Notes under the pieces: model-generated
Databases searched by the model: none
What the model saw: only the letters and a program-made list of their open reading frames with translations
What the model was told of the DNA's origin: nothing
From: Pseudoalteromonas rubra
GTDB taxonomy: Bacteria; Pseudomonadota; Gammaproteobacteria; Enterobacterales; Alteromonadaceae
Length of the DNA stretch: 64,000 nucleotides
NCBI RefSeq assembly: GCF_005887115.1
Contig: NZ_PNCJ01000013.1
Location: 89,731 to 153,730, forward strand
Direction of reading: 5' to 3'
Translations under genes and position numbers: made by a program
Shown here: in pieces, positions 9,561-18,965 of the stretch
How positions within the stretch are numbered: position 1 is the stretch's first letter
Layout of the letters: each line of letters starts with the position of its first letter

Positions 9561-10101
9561 TAGGTGTTTCCTCATTATTTTTTTAATCGAAACAAACCCA
9601 GCAATACCAACCCGATTAGAGCAACAATTTTAATGAACAACCGCGACCCAACCCAAGCCGCCTACCAATAAACCCGCATTAATTATCTATTGCGGGCTAA
9701 TATCACTGAGGCAGTGAGCAAGCCTATCTTGCTTAAGATGCAAAATGGGCATTTCTATTTGCTCAACTAATATACAAGCTAGCGCTCACAAAATAATAAG
9801 TCAATTGTTTTTACAAAATTTATTGCAATAACATTTCACTCATAAAATCAATTATAAAAAGGCGAGAAATAAGGCAAGCCGGGCAAACCTGCCTTAACCG
9901 AGTAGAAGTGCGGGTACACGGAACCTGTCCGGTCAAGACGCCGGAAATGTCAGGTTTGCACCCTTATCCGCGCACCTGTGCAGTCTTCCTTGCCAGGTTG
10001 CGCGCGGATTAGCCAGTTAAAACCAAACTGGCCTAAGGGAAGCGGGCACCTCCCTTATTCAAACACCGGACAGCTTGGGTTGCTGCCCGGAAAACTGAGG
10101 G
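9561..10101. other. 541-base gene-free stretch between chitin-binding and TonB receptor genes
   Basis: The half near 9561-9860 is AT-rich and presumably holds the promoter of the chitin-binding gene. The half near 9865-10100 is GC-richer and contains several short inverted repeats (for example AAGGCA/TGCCTT near 9871-9895 and AGCCAGTT/AACTGGCC near 10011-10035) that may end transcription of the TonB receptor gene or form a small RNA. No convincing coding sequence was found. Confidence 0.5.
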
Positions 10102-12693
10102 TTAGAAGCGCACGCTTGCCCCCACAAAGTAACGCGTACCAAACTCATCCACGGCATGAACAATGTTACCTGCGGTGGGTTGTCTGAGTACCAGAGCCTC
10201 GTTAAACAGGTTAATGGCCTCAAGCGACACATCGATATTCTCTGTTACATGCCATACCACTGACGCATCGACCTGATCGTAGGCATCATTCAGGCTGTCC
10301 AGGCCACTGCCGTTGTATTGACGGACCCAGTTATCACGATAGTTATAGGCCAGGCGCACACTGAACAGCTCATTCTCGTAGAAACCTGAAAGGTTGTAAG
10401 AGTTTTGTGATACCTCTTCAATCGGTACTTCTTTACCGGTTGAGTCGGTGCGGCTGCTGTCGGTGTATGTGTAGTTTGCCTGTACCCCAAAGCCATTTTC
10501 AAAGTCGTGTTGATACTGTAACTCAATACCACGAACATCAGCGGTTCCAACGTTTCGCGAACGTGTTACCAGGCAGCCTGCACCACATCCGGGATAATCC
10601 TCAGCAACCGTTGTTTGCTCAATATAGTCACTGATGTTCTTCACAAACAAAGTGGCGCCGAGCAAAGACGACGGGTTAAAGTACCACTCAACGCCCATGT
10701 CGTATTGATCCGATTTATAGGGATCCAGATCCGGACTACCGACATTGGCTGTTTTAAAGCTCTCAGAAATGATGTCTGCCACTTTCATATCGTCATAATC
10801 CGGACGAGACACCGTTGAACCGGCAGCAAAACGGAAGATCATGTCTTCACTGAGATCAACAGCCAGGTTCAGGCTAGGCAGGTAGTTGGTATAGGTTTTA
10901 TCCACTTCCCCCTTAACGCCATTGATTTCGCCTTTAGAGAGAATGTCAGTTTCCACCACCCGCAGGCCTAAGTTACCGCGGAAACCCTCTCCCGAGAAAT
11001 TGGCTTTAACATACGCAGCAGCAATGTCTTCCTCAATAGAGAAAGCATCTTTAACCGTCACCGTGCCTGGCGCATTATTGCGGGCGTAATCCCAAAGTCC
11101 ACGTGTGCCAATAGGGAAAGCCGACAAACTACCAGCACGGCCTTCGGCACTGTGCAGGCCAGAGACAAAGCCACCGTTGAAGTCACCAAGCGTCAGTCGC
11201 TCGCCGCCTGCACGGATTGTATCAACACTCAAGTCCTGGTTGTTTTCCTGATAAGAGAAGACCTGTTCCTGGAATTTCACTCCGGCTTGGATAGACGTCA
11301 TGACCGGCGAGTCCAGTTCAAAGGTAAAGTCGGCCTGGAAATAGTCAATTTCATGATCACGCTCGTAGTTGATATACGTGTACTCATGGAACAGCTCAAA
11401 ATTCTCATGACTGCTCATATAATCGGAATTTACCGGGATTAGCTCCAGCGGACCGCTGACATCATACGAGAAACCTGAGTTGGCACGTTCAGAGATATCA
11501 CCCCACCAGGTACTTGTCTGGCCAATGCGGCCTTCAGCGGTGGATTTACCAATAACGAAATCCGCAGACCAGGCTTCAGCCTGATAGTTGGCCGTAAAGT
11601 TCACCACATCCGATTCCATTTTCGGGGTACGCAATACTGTGTTGTTGAACAAAGGTGCGTTGCCCGGACCAGATGCGGTGACGGTTGCCCCGGTAACAAT
11701 CCCCTGTTCATTCACTCTGACAGACTCACCCTGCAATGTGCCGTAACCCATAATGGTGAATAGCGCAGAGTTAATATGGTCATTTTCCAGTTCAAACAGA
11801 TTGTAATCCAGACTTAGGGTCAGTGCGTCGCTTGGTGCGTACTGTACGCTGATCTGGCTACTGCTGCGCTCTCTGTCTTCATCAAACAAAATTGAGGCTG
11901 CACAACAAGAGGTTTTCCTCATCACGCCATTGCTGTCTTCCAGTTCAGTTGCACCAGGAGGCCCGAATGTCGACAAGGTTTCACGGTATACTTTTGACTC
12001 TTCATTTGAGTAAGCAACTAAAATACCGAAGTTTTCTTGCTCATTTTTCCAGCTTGCCAGGCCTGAGTAAGCAGGAGACCAGTCTTCAGCATTGCTATGG
12101 TAGGCATTTTCCACCGACGCAAAAACAGTGCCTGAGTCCATATCCAGCGGCTTGCGCGTCTTCAGGTTGACCGTTCCCCCCATCGCCCCTTCGTTGATAT
12201 CAGATTCAACAGATTTGTAGACATCCATGCCCGAGATCTGCTCTGCAGCTAACATTTCAAAGTTAAAGCTACGGTTCATACCACCCAGGTCAAACCAGCC
12301 TACGCTGGCAACATTCTGACCATTCAAAAGCACCATGCTGTGTTCCGGTGCTGTACCACGAACCGTTACGCCGCTCACTTCACCAAAGGTTCTGACCACA
12401 GTCACACCCGGGATCCGCTGCATTGCATCACCGATATTTTTATCCGGAAACTTACCTATGTCTTCGGCCGAAATTGAGTCAACAACAGAGTTTGCAAAGC
12501 GCTTAGTATTGAGCGCCTCGGTCAGACTGCGTCGGATCCCTCTGACTTCTATTGTTTCAATTTCCTTATTTGCGCCTTCCTGCTGTTCAGCCACTGCACC
12601 AAACGACATACCAGATAACGCTGTCGCTACACAAACCGCCAGATAACTAGATTTCAGATAACTGGTATTTACCTTTGAGCCCTGATTTTTCAT
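10102..12693 (-). CDS. TonB-dependent outer-membrane receptor, probable chito-oligosaccharide importer
   Basis: 863 residues. It has a signal peptide, then a plug domain (IETIEVRGIRRSLTEALN, GDAMQRIPGVTVVR, VTVRGTAPEHSMVLLNGQ, GTVNLKTRKPLD) and a 22-strand-type barrel ending in the outer-membrane phenylalanine (VGASVRF). Such receptors take up large nutrients using TonB energy. The plug style RRSLTEALNTKR is common in receptors of marine Alteromonadales linked to carbohydrate loci. The neighbours (GH3 glucosaminidase, sugar ABC transporter, chitin-binding protein) argue for GlcNAc oligosaccharides rather than iron; this is inference. A TTGAC/GTCAA palindrome lies about 125 bases upstream. Confidence 0.9.
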   Translation of the reverse strand: MKNQGSKVNTSYLKSSYLAVCVATALSGMSFGAVAEQQEGANKEIETIEVRGIRRSLTEALNTKRFANSVVDSISAEDIGKFPDKNIGDAMQRIPGVTVVRTFGEVSGVTVRGTAPEHSMVLLNGQNVASVGWFDLGGMNRSFNFEMLAAEQISGMDVYKSVESDINEGAMGGTVNLKTRKPLDMDSGTVFASVENAYHSNAEDWSPAYSGLASWKNEQENFGILVAYSNEESKVYRETLSTFGPPGATELEDSNGVMRKTSCCAASILFDEDRERSSSQISVQYAPSDALTLSLDYNLFELENDHINSALFTIMGYGTLQGESVRVNEQGIVTGATVTASGPGNAPLFNNTVLRTPKMESDVVNFTANYQAEAWSADFVIGKSTAEGRIGQTSTWWGDISERANSGFSYDVSGPLELIPVNSDYMSSHENFELFHEYTYINYERDHEIDYFQADFTFELDSPVMTSIQAGVKFQEQVFSYQENNQDLSVDTIRAGGERLTLGDFNGGFVSGLHSAEGRAGSLSAFPIGTRGLWDYARNNAPGTVTVKDAFSIEEDIAAAYVKANFSGEGFRGNLGLRVVETDILSKGEINGVKGEVDKTYTNYLPSLNLAVDLSEDMIFRFAAGSTVSRPDYDDMKVADIISESFKTANVGSPDLDPYKSDQYDMGVEWYFNPSSLLGATLFVKNISDYIEQTTVAEDYPGCGAGCLVTRSRNVGTADVRGIELQYQHDFENGFGVQANYTYTDSSRTDSTGKEVPIEEVSQNSYNLSGFYENELFSVRLAYNYRDNWVRQYNGSGLDSLNDAYDQVDASVVWHVTENIDVSLEAINLFNEALVLRQPTAGNIVHAVDEFGTRYFVGASVRF

Positions 12694-12816
12694 GCTCTTC
12701 TCCCCTTTGCCTTTTTCCCAAGCCGTTCATTCCCAGTGAGTCGACGGGCTTGTATTATTATCAAACTGTCATTTTTTATTAGTAAAATTGATATACTAAG
12801 TATTTATTAAATCATT

Positions 12817-12831
12817 TTGACTAATTGTCAA
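12817..12831. promoter_or_regulatory. Candidate operator TTGACTAATTGTCAA upstream of the TonB receptor gene
   Basis: A perfect 5-base inverted repeat, TTGAC-N5-GTCAA, lies in the AT-rich region between the TonB receptor start and the GH3 gene. The string TTTGACTAATT recurs upstream of the ABC transporter (17609-17619), where it forms part of another palindrome. The divergent ROK regulator is the natural candidate to bind both sites. Confidence 0.5.
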
Positions 12832-12860
12832 GCACTTATTATTTCGTTTTACTGCTCTTT

Positions 12861-14459
12861 TTAAAGCAGCTCAGCCATCGCCCGGGCGCTGACGGATCGG
12901 CTCGAGTATGCACAAACATAAGTCGATAAATCAGTATATTGCGCCACCTCATAGTCAGAACGCATGGCAATCACAATGACGTTATCAGACCATTTTTGCA
13001 GCGCCTGTTTCACACGCTGTTGTTGCGCAGCCACATCAAAACTCTCTCCGGGCAGCGGGTAGTCTTCTGTGATGAGTACCAAAGGTTCTGCCATTGGTTC
13101 AGTCGGTGCCTGTAGTGCGGCCAGCAGCTGGTCGTGCTGCCAAAGCCGGTACTCGCGTCCTCGCTCTGCTAATGTGTCGAGGATCACATCTCGTGCTGAG
13201 TTTGGGTCGTTCGGACCAATTCCCCGGCTATTCACTATGCTGTCGTAGCCTTTGGGATCTGCGGCAAATGCCAGAGTAAATGGGCGGCCAGCCAGCGGCC
13301 ACTGCTGATGGCGATTACGCACGACCCGAATGGCAGCCTCAGCCGCTTCGCGTGCAAGTTGATTGGCACCTTCCAGTATACTGGCGGCCGGGCTAGGTGA
13401 CGTCGCAAAATGTTGGTACTTGAATGTTAGTACCTGTTGCAAACGCGCATCGATGACAGACTCAGGCAGGCTACCCTGCTTCACAGCAGCAATGACGCCG
13501 TCAATGGTTTGCGCCTGAATGGCCTTGTACGGTGTGGTGCTGTTCTCGTAGTGTTCTTCACTCAGCATCACCAGGTTGGCGCCAGCCTGCAACGCCCGAA
13601 TGGCCGCGTCTTCCGGGGCATAGTTTTTTCGCATCGACCACATGTTCATGCTGTCAGTAATGATCAGGCCTTCAAAGCCTAATTGCTGACGTAACACCCC
13701 TTGCAAAATCGTCGATGATAAGGTTGCAGGGTGGTCGGCATCAATTTGCGGATAACTGATATGACTGGTCATGATCAGCGGCACGCCCGATTCAATGGCA
13801 GCCTTAAAAGGCAAGAGATCTTCGCGCATCAGCTGCTGCAATGATTTATCCACCACAGGTAACGTCTGATGTGAATCGCTGTGGGTATCTCCGTGTCCCG
13901 GAAAGTGTTTGGCACAGCTCAAACTGCCGCTACGCTCTACACCGCGCACAGCGGCTGCAACATGACGAGCAACATGGTGACTTTGCTCACCAAAGGCGCG
14001 CAGCCCAATGATGGGATTGTCGGGATCCGCATTCACATCCGCACAAGGTGAAAGCAGTGTGTTGTATCCCACTTCCCGCATTTGCTCCGCAAAGACCTGA
14101 TACATATCTGTGGTGAGTGCTGTGTTGTCGGCCTTACCCAGACCCAGATTGCCAGGTCCCAGATCGGTATACTGAGTGAGGATCCCCCAGGAACCCTCCT
14201 GATCGACGGCCAATAACAAAGGTGCATCGCAGGCTCTCAGTGATGCCTCGTGTTGTAAGTCATGTGCAAGCTGCGCTGCACTTGTGGGGTTAGCGGCATT
14301 GTCGTCGGTAATATAAAACCCGCCGATGTGGCGTTCCTTGACCAACGCCTTTGCATAGTCCCGGTCCTCTCCGGCAAATGCCAGTACAAACAACTGTCCG
14401 ACTTTTTCTTCGATGCAAAGCGTGTCTATGAGTTGCGCAACTTTCTTTTCAATATCCAT
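12861..14459 (-). CDS. Glycoside hydrolase family 3 beta-N-acetylglucosaminidase (NagZ-like)
   Basis: 532 residues from the ATG at 14459, preceded by AGAGGG; a GTG at 14501 is less likely. KHFPGHGDTHSDSHQTLP (residues 184-201) is the GH3 N-acetylglucosaminidase signature with the Asp-His acid/base dyad (D195, H197), and ITDSMNM carries the nucleophile Asp (D269). It is longer than NagZ (about 340 residues), with a C-terminal domain of about 150 residues of GH3_C type. There is no signal peptide, so it probably acts in the cytoplasm, releasing GlcNAc from imported oligosaccharides or muropeptides. It sits between a TonB receptor and a sugar ABC transporter. Confidence 0.92.
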   Translation of the reverse strand: MDIEKKVAQLIDTLCIEEKVGQLFVLAFAGEDRDYAKALVKERHIGGFYITDDNAANPTSAAQLAHDLQHEASLRACDAPLLLAVDQEGSWGILTQYTDLGPGNLGLGKADNTALTTDMYQVFAEQMREVGYNTLLSPCADVNADPDNPIIGLRAFGEQSHHVARHVAAAVRGVERSGSLSCAKHFPGHGDTHSDSHQTLPVVDKSLQQLMREDLLPFKAAIESGVPLIMTSHISYPQIDADHPATLSSTILQGVLRQQLGFEGLIITDSMNMWSMRKNYAPEDAAIRALQAGANLVMLSEEHYENSTTPYKAIQAQTIDGVIAAVKQGSLPESVIDARLQQVLTFKYQHFATSPSPAASILEGANQLAREAAEAAIRVVRNRHQQWPLAGRPFTLAFAADPKGYDSIVNSRGIGPNDPNSARDVILDTLAERGREYRLWQHDQLLAALQAPTEPMAEPLVLITEDYPLPGESFDVAAQQQRVKQALQKWSDNVIVIAMRSDYEVAQYTDLSTYVCAYSSRSVSARAMAELL

Positions 14460-14533
14460 ACTGCCCTCTGATTTTCGGCAAAACAAAACCCTCAGCGCCA
14501 CGGCGCCGATTTAAAAAATATTCAGCTAAAGGA

Positions 14534-14548
14534 GTGCCCGTCAGGCAC
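14534..14548 (-). terminator. Weak hairpin after the ABC ATPase gene
   Basis: The arms GTGCC (14534-14538) and GGCAC (14544-14548) are followed on the minus strand by TCCTTT. The T-tract is poor, so this could allow read-through from the transporter into the GH3 gene. Confidence 0.35.
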
Positions 14549-14655
14549 CCTGAGGTTGATATCAATCCGTTTTATACATTCATCAATCTTTCAGTACGCA
14601 CAAAGCGGCCGTCACTGCCATTCAATTGATAAAACGCATACAGGACTGATAAAAG

Positions 14656-15429
14656 TTAAGCCGCAGATTTGGCGCCAGTGATCAACCCGACCAGATCTTC
14701 TTTGGTCACATCGCTGACAGATACATCCGCCACCGACTGACCCTGATAAAGCACCACTGCACGGTCGCAGGTTTCGACAACATGCTGCATGTTGTGGCTT
14801 ATCAGCAGTACTGCTACGCCCTGCGAACTGATCACATTGATCAGTTCATTGACCTGGGCACTTTGCTCCACCCCCAGAGCAGCGGTTGGCTCATCCATAA
14901 TCACAATATCAGCGCCCCAGTTCACGGCACGGGCAATGGCCACGGCCTGACGCTGACCACCAGACAAGCGGTGGATCTGCTCCTGATAACTTGGAATGCG
15001 GCTGTTCAGTCGGTTCAGGGCTTTTTTCGCCCGTTTCTCCATGGCTTTTTTGTCCAGCCAGCCCAGTCGGCGCAGGATCGGATTTTTGTGCAGGATCTCG
15101 CGATTAAGAAAGAGGTTCTCTGTGATATCGAACTCGGGCACCATGGCCAGATCCTGAAATACCGTTTCTATCCCTGTCTCACGCGCAGCCAGCGGCGAGT
15201 CTATATGTACCGGCTGGCCGTTGACCAAAATCGCGCCTTCATCCGGCGGGTGGATCCCGGAGATACAACGCACCAGAGTCGATTTACCGGCACCATTGTC
15301 ACCCAGTAAGCCAACCACTTCGCCTTTATTAATGGTAAAGCTGACCCCTTTAAGGGCGTGAACGCCGCCAAAGCGCTTATGTACATCCCTGACTTCGAGG
15401 GCGATTTGATCTAATGCACTTCTAACCAT
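14656..15429 (-). CDS. Sugar ABC transporter ATP-binding protein
   Basis: 257 residues, one ATPase domain. Walker A GDNGAGKST (43-51), signature LSGGQRQAVAIARAV and Walker B ADIVIMDEPTAAL are all intact. The sequence belongs to the ribose/xylose (CUT2) class, but it has a single cassette (FrcA type) and not the duplicated RbsA form. It powers import of the sugar bound by the periplasmic protein encoded at 16399-17484. The start overlaps the permease stop by 8 bases, showing translational coupling. The substrate is inferred from neighbours as an amino sugar. Confidence 0.93.
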   Translation of the reverse strand: MVRSALDQIALEVRDVHKRFGGVHALKGVSFTINKGEVVGLLGDNGAGKSTLVRCISGIHPPDEGAILVNGQPVHIDSPLAARETGIETVFQDLAMVPEFDITENLFLNREILHKNPILRRLGWLDKKAMEKRAKKALNRLNSRIPSYQEQIHRLSGGQRQAVAIARAVNWGADIVIMDEPTAALGVEQSAQVNELINVISSQGVAVLLISHNMQHVVETCDRAVVLYQGQSVADVSVSDVTKEDLVGLITGAKSAA

Positions 15430-16390
15430 TTTTCAACTCCTTGACACCAATTGCCACTGCCACAATCAGGATAGCGCCGCGGGCTATCATTTGTTCATTT
15501 GTAGAAAACCCGGACAAGATCAGACCGTTATTGATCATGCCCATCAACCAGGAGCCCAGAATGGCACCGATAATACAGGCCCGACCACCAAACAGGCTGG
15601 TCCCGCCAATCGCCACCGCGGCGATGACGGTCAACAGATCCGCCTCACCTAAAGTGTAACGGGCACCATGCAGGCGGCCGGCATACAAGAGCCCCGCCAG
15701 CGCAGCAGCCATAGATGAGATAACCAAAGCGTAAATACGCACCTGAGTCACCTTAATCCCCATCGCCAGTGCCGCTTTAGGGCTCCCCCCCACTGCAAGT
15801 AAGTGCTTACCAAAAGCTAATTTAGTCAGCACCACATAACCCAGAGCCGCGATCACCAGTGTCCAGATAAATAGCGATGGAATACCAAACAGCTCACCAG
15901 CACCAAAAAACGCAGTGAACGTCTGATCTATGATAGGTACGGATTCAAGATTGGTCAGTTGACGCGACAGGCCCGTGATCACGCCCATAGTGCCCAAAGT
16001 GATCAACAAAGAAGATACCTGTAACCGCTCAATCAGCAACCCGTTGATCAGGCCCACGATCAGACCCACACTGAGCGCCCCCAGGACGGCAAGCGGGATA
16101 CCCACATGTTGTAATAACAGAGCGCCAACCAGGGCTGATAAAGCGACAACCGAGCCTATAGACAGATCGATATGACCCACTGCCAGTGCAAAGGTCAAGC
16201 CCACTGCCATGACAGTGATAGGGGCAGTCTGGCGCACAATGTTCATAAAGTTGGTCAGGCTGAAAAAGCCCGTATCATGCAGTGCGACGGCAAAAATCAA
16301 CATCACTGCAAGGAATATATAGTAGATAAAAAACTCTCGTTTCACTGCCAGCAACTTCAGCTGCTGCAAAGGTAGTTGATTAACGCTCAT
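15422..16390 (-). CDS. Sugar ABC transporter permease (RbsC/CUT2 type)
   Basis: 322 residues, with about 8-10 hydrophobic segments across the whole length. The family motifs GLTFALAVGHIDLSIGS and AVAIGGTSLFGGRA are typical of the BPD_transp_2 permeases of ribose-type importers. It presumably works as a homodimer in the inner membrane with the ATPase encoded immediately downstream, and receives sugar from the binding protein encoded 8 bases upstream. The start ATG at 16390 is followed by a 39-residue cytoplasmic lead before the first helix. Confidence 0.93.
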   Translation of the reverse strand: MSVNQLPLQQLKLLAVKREFFIYYIFLAVMLIFAVALHDTGFFSLTNFMNIVRQTAPITVMAVGLTFALAVGHIDLSIGSVVALSALVGALLLQHVGIPLAVLGALSVGLIVGLINGLLIERLQVSSLLITLGTMGVITGLSRQLTNLESVPIIDQTFTAFFGAGELFGIPSLFIWTLVIAALGYVVLTKLAFGKHLLAVGGSPKAALAMGIKVTQVRIYALVISSMAAALAGLLYAGRLHGARYTLGEADLLTVIAAVAIGGTSLFGGRACIIGAILGSWLMGMINNGLILSGFSTNEQMIARGAILIVAVAIGVKELKNG

Positions 16391-16398
16391 GGTATTCC

Positions 16399-17484
16399 TT
16401 ATTGTTTTAACGCTAAATTCAGCAGTCTGGGTACAGGCGACTGAAACGCCCGCTGCCAGATCTCAGCAATATTGTCTCGCTTAACCGTATCAAACGGCAC
16501 CAAAGTAAAGTGTGGTGCGGGTAACCCCAGCGTTGAAGCTGCACCCAGTCTGGCCATAGTCTGGCCGATATCAAATGGACGGTCAGAAATGGTGCCGTAC
16601 ACGTTGCCGCTCATGGCCATATCCAGCAAATTATTGACCCCTAAATCATGAGTAATCACTTTAATATCACGCCGACCCAAAGAGCGCAGAGCTTCGACGA
16701 CGCCTTCGGCGGCGGCATCCCAGGAAACATAAATCGCCTCCAGCTCAGGATGTTGTAACACCATGGCCGCAGCCACATTGCTGGTCTCGTGCTCTTTGAT
16801 AAAGCCCTTTTCGATGATCACATCCAGTTCAGGATAGGCTTTGAGCCCTTTACGGAACGCGTTATCGCGATTATTGGTGATAAAGTAGCTGGCATCGTGA
16901 TAGATCATGCCTATTTTACCTTTGCTATCCAGCGCGTCCGCCATCAGGTCAGCGGCTGCCTTGCCCATACCAAACATGTCGTCGGTGACGATACCGACAA
17001 AATCTTTGCCCTGCTCAAATCCGGGGATGGGGTTGCTGAGCAGCACGAGTTTGGTGCCCCGCTCAATGGCTTTCGCGTAGCTTTGTTTAGTACTCACCCC
17101 GTCGACGCTCAGTGACAAAATGATGTCGGGGTTTAAAGCCGCAATATTTTCCAGATCCGCCACTTGCTTGGCGGGATCAAACTGGGCATCGGTTGCTGCC
17201 ACCACTTTAATGCCTAGCTTCTCAAATTCGGCACGTGCACCGCGTGATACAGCGGCAACCCAGGGGCTGGCACCATGCCATACCAATGCGGCAGTCAAAT
17301 CTTTTGATTTAATAGCCTGACTCTGCTGTTCGCTCAGGTGAATATCACTGGATTTTGCCGCTTTGCTCCAGTCGATGCTTTGCGTTGCCCAGCTCATCGA
17401 TGTTGCACACAGTGCAGCAGCGGCGAACACCCCGCTCAGCCACGCGCGGCTACGACGGCCCTTTATCTGAGTTCCTGTAGACAT
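16399..17484 (-). CDS. Periplasmic sugar-binding protein (Peripla_BP_4)
   Basis: 361 residues from the ATG at 17484, chosen for AGGATC upstream and because it places a normal signal peptide first (basic RRSR, hydrophobic LSGVFAAAALCATSMSWA). A longer frame from 17556 is unlikely. The body has the substrate-binding fold of ribose/xylose importers (LVLLSNPIPGF, GKIGMIYHDASYFITNNRD, AIYVSWDAAAEGVVEAL). The conserved DAAAEG and NRD regions are typical ligand-contact sites. It is the first gene of the SBP-permease-ATPase operon, with a palindromic operator candidate about 116 bases upstream. Confidence 0.93.
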   Translation of the reverse strand: MSTGTQIKGRRSRAWLSGVFAAAALCATSMSWATQSIDWSKAAKSSDIHLSEQQSQAIKSKDLTAALVWHGASPWVAAVSRGARAEFEKLGIKVVAATDAQFDPAKQVADLENIAALNPDIILSLSVDGVSTKQSYAKAIERGTKLVLLSNPIPGFEQGKDFVGIVTDDMFGMGKAAADLMADALDSKGKIGMIYHDASYFITNNRDNAFRKGLKAYPELDVIIEKGFIKEHETSNVAAAMVLQHPELEAIYVSWDAAAEGVVEALRSLGRRDIKVITHDLGVNNLLDMAMSGNVYGTISDRPFDIGQTMARLGAASTLGLPAPHFTLVPFDTVKRDNIAEIWQRAFQSPVPRLLNLALKQ

Positions 17485-17599
17485 AGGTAGATCCTGCTGT
17501 TGATTATTAAAAGTTCGCACCCGCGAACGCCCTAACTGCCTTTTTAATACTGGCATTTAGGATCTGTTTTGTTGTATTTATAGTCATATTCAGCCAACA

Positions 17600-17614
17600 A
17601 ACCGCTTATGTCAA
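17600..17614. promoter_or_regulatory. Candidate operator GTCAAATAGTTTGAC upstream of the sugar ABC operon
   Basis: A perfect 6-base inverted repeat, GTCAAA-N3-TTTGAC, lies in the divergent region between the ABC operon and the ROK regulator gene and is followed by TAATTA. It shares TTTGACTAATT with the site upstream of the TonB receptor. The placement suits coordinated control by the ROK protein, including autoregulation. Confidence 0.5.
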
Positions 17615-17780
17615 ATAGTTTGACTAATTATTTTTTATTCGGTTTAGCATCATGATCGAGTAAGATGATCGGCTTAGTTCAGGGATAATGTGTTGTATAA
17701 GCAGGTACATACGACGCATTAACAGGGGTTGTATGATGTTTATAACCCCGTAATCAGATTCAAATAGTAAGGCGAACACA

Positions 17781-18962
17781 TTGAAAGGCTCCAACGCAAA
17801 ACAAAATAAATCGATAAATTTGCGTCTTGTACTCGCTCAGATTGTCACGCAGGGGCCGATCTCCCGCGTAGAGATTGCCCGTAATACACAATTGACCAAA
17901 CAAACCATTACCAATATGGTCGAAGAATTACTGAGCGTTCAGCTTGTCGAAGAAACCGGCATAAAGAAATCCGAAGGGGCAGGCAAACCCTCAAAAATGC
18001 TGGTTCTGAATAAGAAGGCGGCGTATACCCTGGCCGTACGGATTGTCGATAATGAGCTGGAAGTTGGCTTGTTTTACCTCAATGGTGAACTGCTAAACCG
18101 GCTGCATACCCGACTGGACACAAACGATACACCACTCGACAAAGTCAAATACCTGATTGATACCCTGCTGACGGTGGCCAACCTGACCGAGTCTCAGGTG
18201 CTTGGCTGCGGACTGTCGGTACAACTGAGTCATCTTAAAGGCGTCGAGATCTTTGCTCACAATCGACAACTACAACAACAGCTTGCCGATACACTGGCAG
18301 TTCCGGTGGCGCTCGAAACCACCGCATCCGCCTGCGCCAGCTTTCAGATGCTGTTTGGCGAAGCCCGGCTGCTAGATAGCTTTGTATATGTACATTTAGG
18401 TAATCAGGTTGAATCTGCCGTGGTGTACGACCGTCGGATATTGCTCGGACAGAATGGCCTGACGGGCGCCCTAGGTGACTTGTTTGTAACACCCGAAACC
18501 GATGACGATACCGCAGAGTTAGGCCGTCTGAATGACTTTGCCTCACTTAATGCATTGAAGCAGCATCTGGGGCGCACGGGCTGCTCCACCGAAGAGCTGC
18601 ACCACCAGCTACAGGAACACCCGGTGATAGAGCGCTGGCTTGAGCAAGCCGCTGAGCCAATGCGGATCGCCATTCACAGTATAGAGTCGTTATTAAATAC
18701 TCAGACTATTATTTTAGGGGGAGACATTAATGACTGGCTGCTGGATAAACTGACGTCAGAACTGCGCCCGTTTATCCCATCTATTGCGCAGTTTGGTGAG
18801 CGCCAGGTGGTACGCCTGGTCAAAACCCCAGATGTTGCAAACATTGCACTTAAAGGGGTTGCTACCCTGCCCCTACACAGCGCACTCAGCGCCAAGAATA
18901 TGCAAACCTTGTATTTTCCTGTCCTCAGCGAGCCCAGTGAGCTTCAGGAGCTGGTTTACTAG
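17781..18962 (+). CDS. ROK-family transcriptional regulator (NagC/XylR-like)
   Basis: 393 residues from a TTG at 17781 (AAGG 9 bases upstream; no ATG fits in frame, and a stop lies upstream). Residues ~10-60 form the winged helix-turn-helix (PISRVEIARNTQLTKQTITNM). The rest is the sugar-kinase-like ROK fold. The zinc motif CxCGxxGCLE of most ROK proteins is absent, and the usual NGxAGEIGH is NGLTGALGD, so it is probably a sensor without kinase activity. It is divergent from the ABC operon and is the likely local repressor, released by a GlcNAc-type sugar. Its stop lies 3 bases from the convergent sseA stop. Confidence 0.9.
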   Translation: MKGSNAKQNKSINLRLVLAQIVTQGPISRVEIARNTQLTKQTITNMVEELLSVQLVEETGIKKSEGAGKPSKMLVLNKKAAYTLAVRIVDNELEVGLFYLNGELLNRLHTRLDTNDTPLDKVKYLIDTLLTVANLTESQVLGCGLSVQLSHLKGVEIFAHNRQLQQQLADTLAVPVALETTASACASFQMLFGEARLLDSFVYVHLGNQVESAVVYDRRILLGQNGLTGALGDLFVTPETDDDTAELGRLNDFASLNALKQHLGRTGCSTEELHHQLQEHPVIERWLEQAAEPMRIAIHSIESLLNTQTIILGGDINDWLLDKLTSELRPFIPSIAQFGERQVVRLVKTPDVANIALKGVATLPLHSALSAKNMQTLYFPVLSEPSELQELVY

Positions 18963-18965
18963 TGC

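Noticed and set aside
16172..16375. Small plus-strand frame opposite the permease gene
   Set aside because: It lies fully inside the permease gene, with no binding site and no family features.
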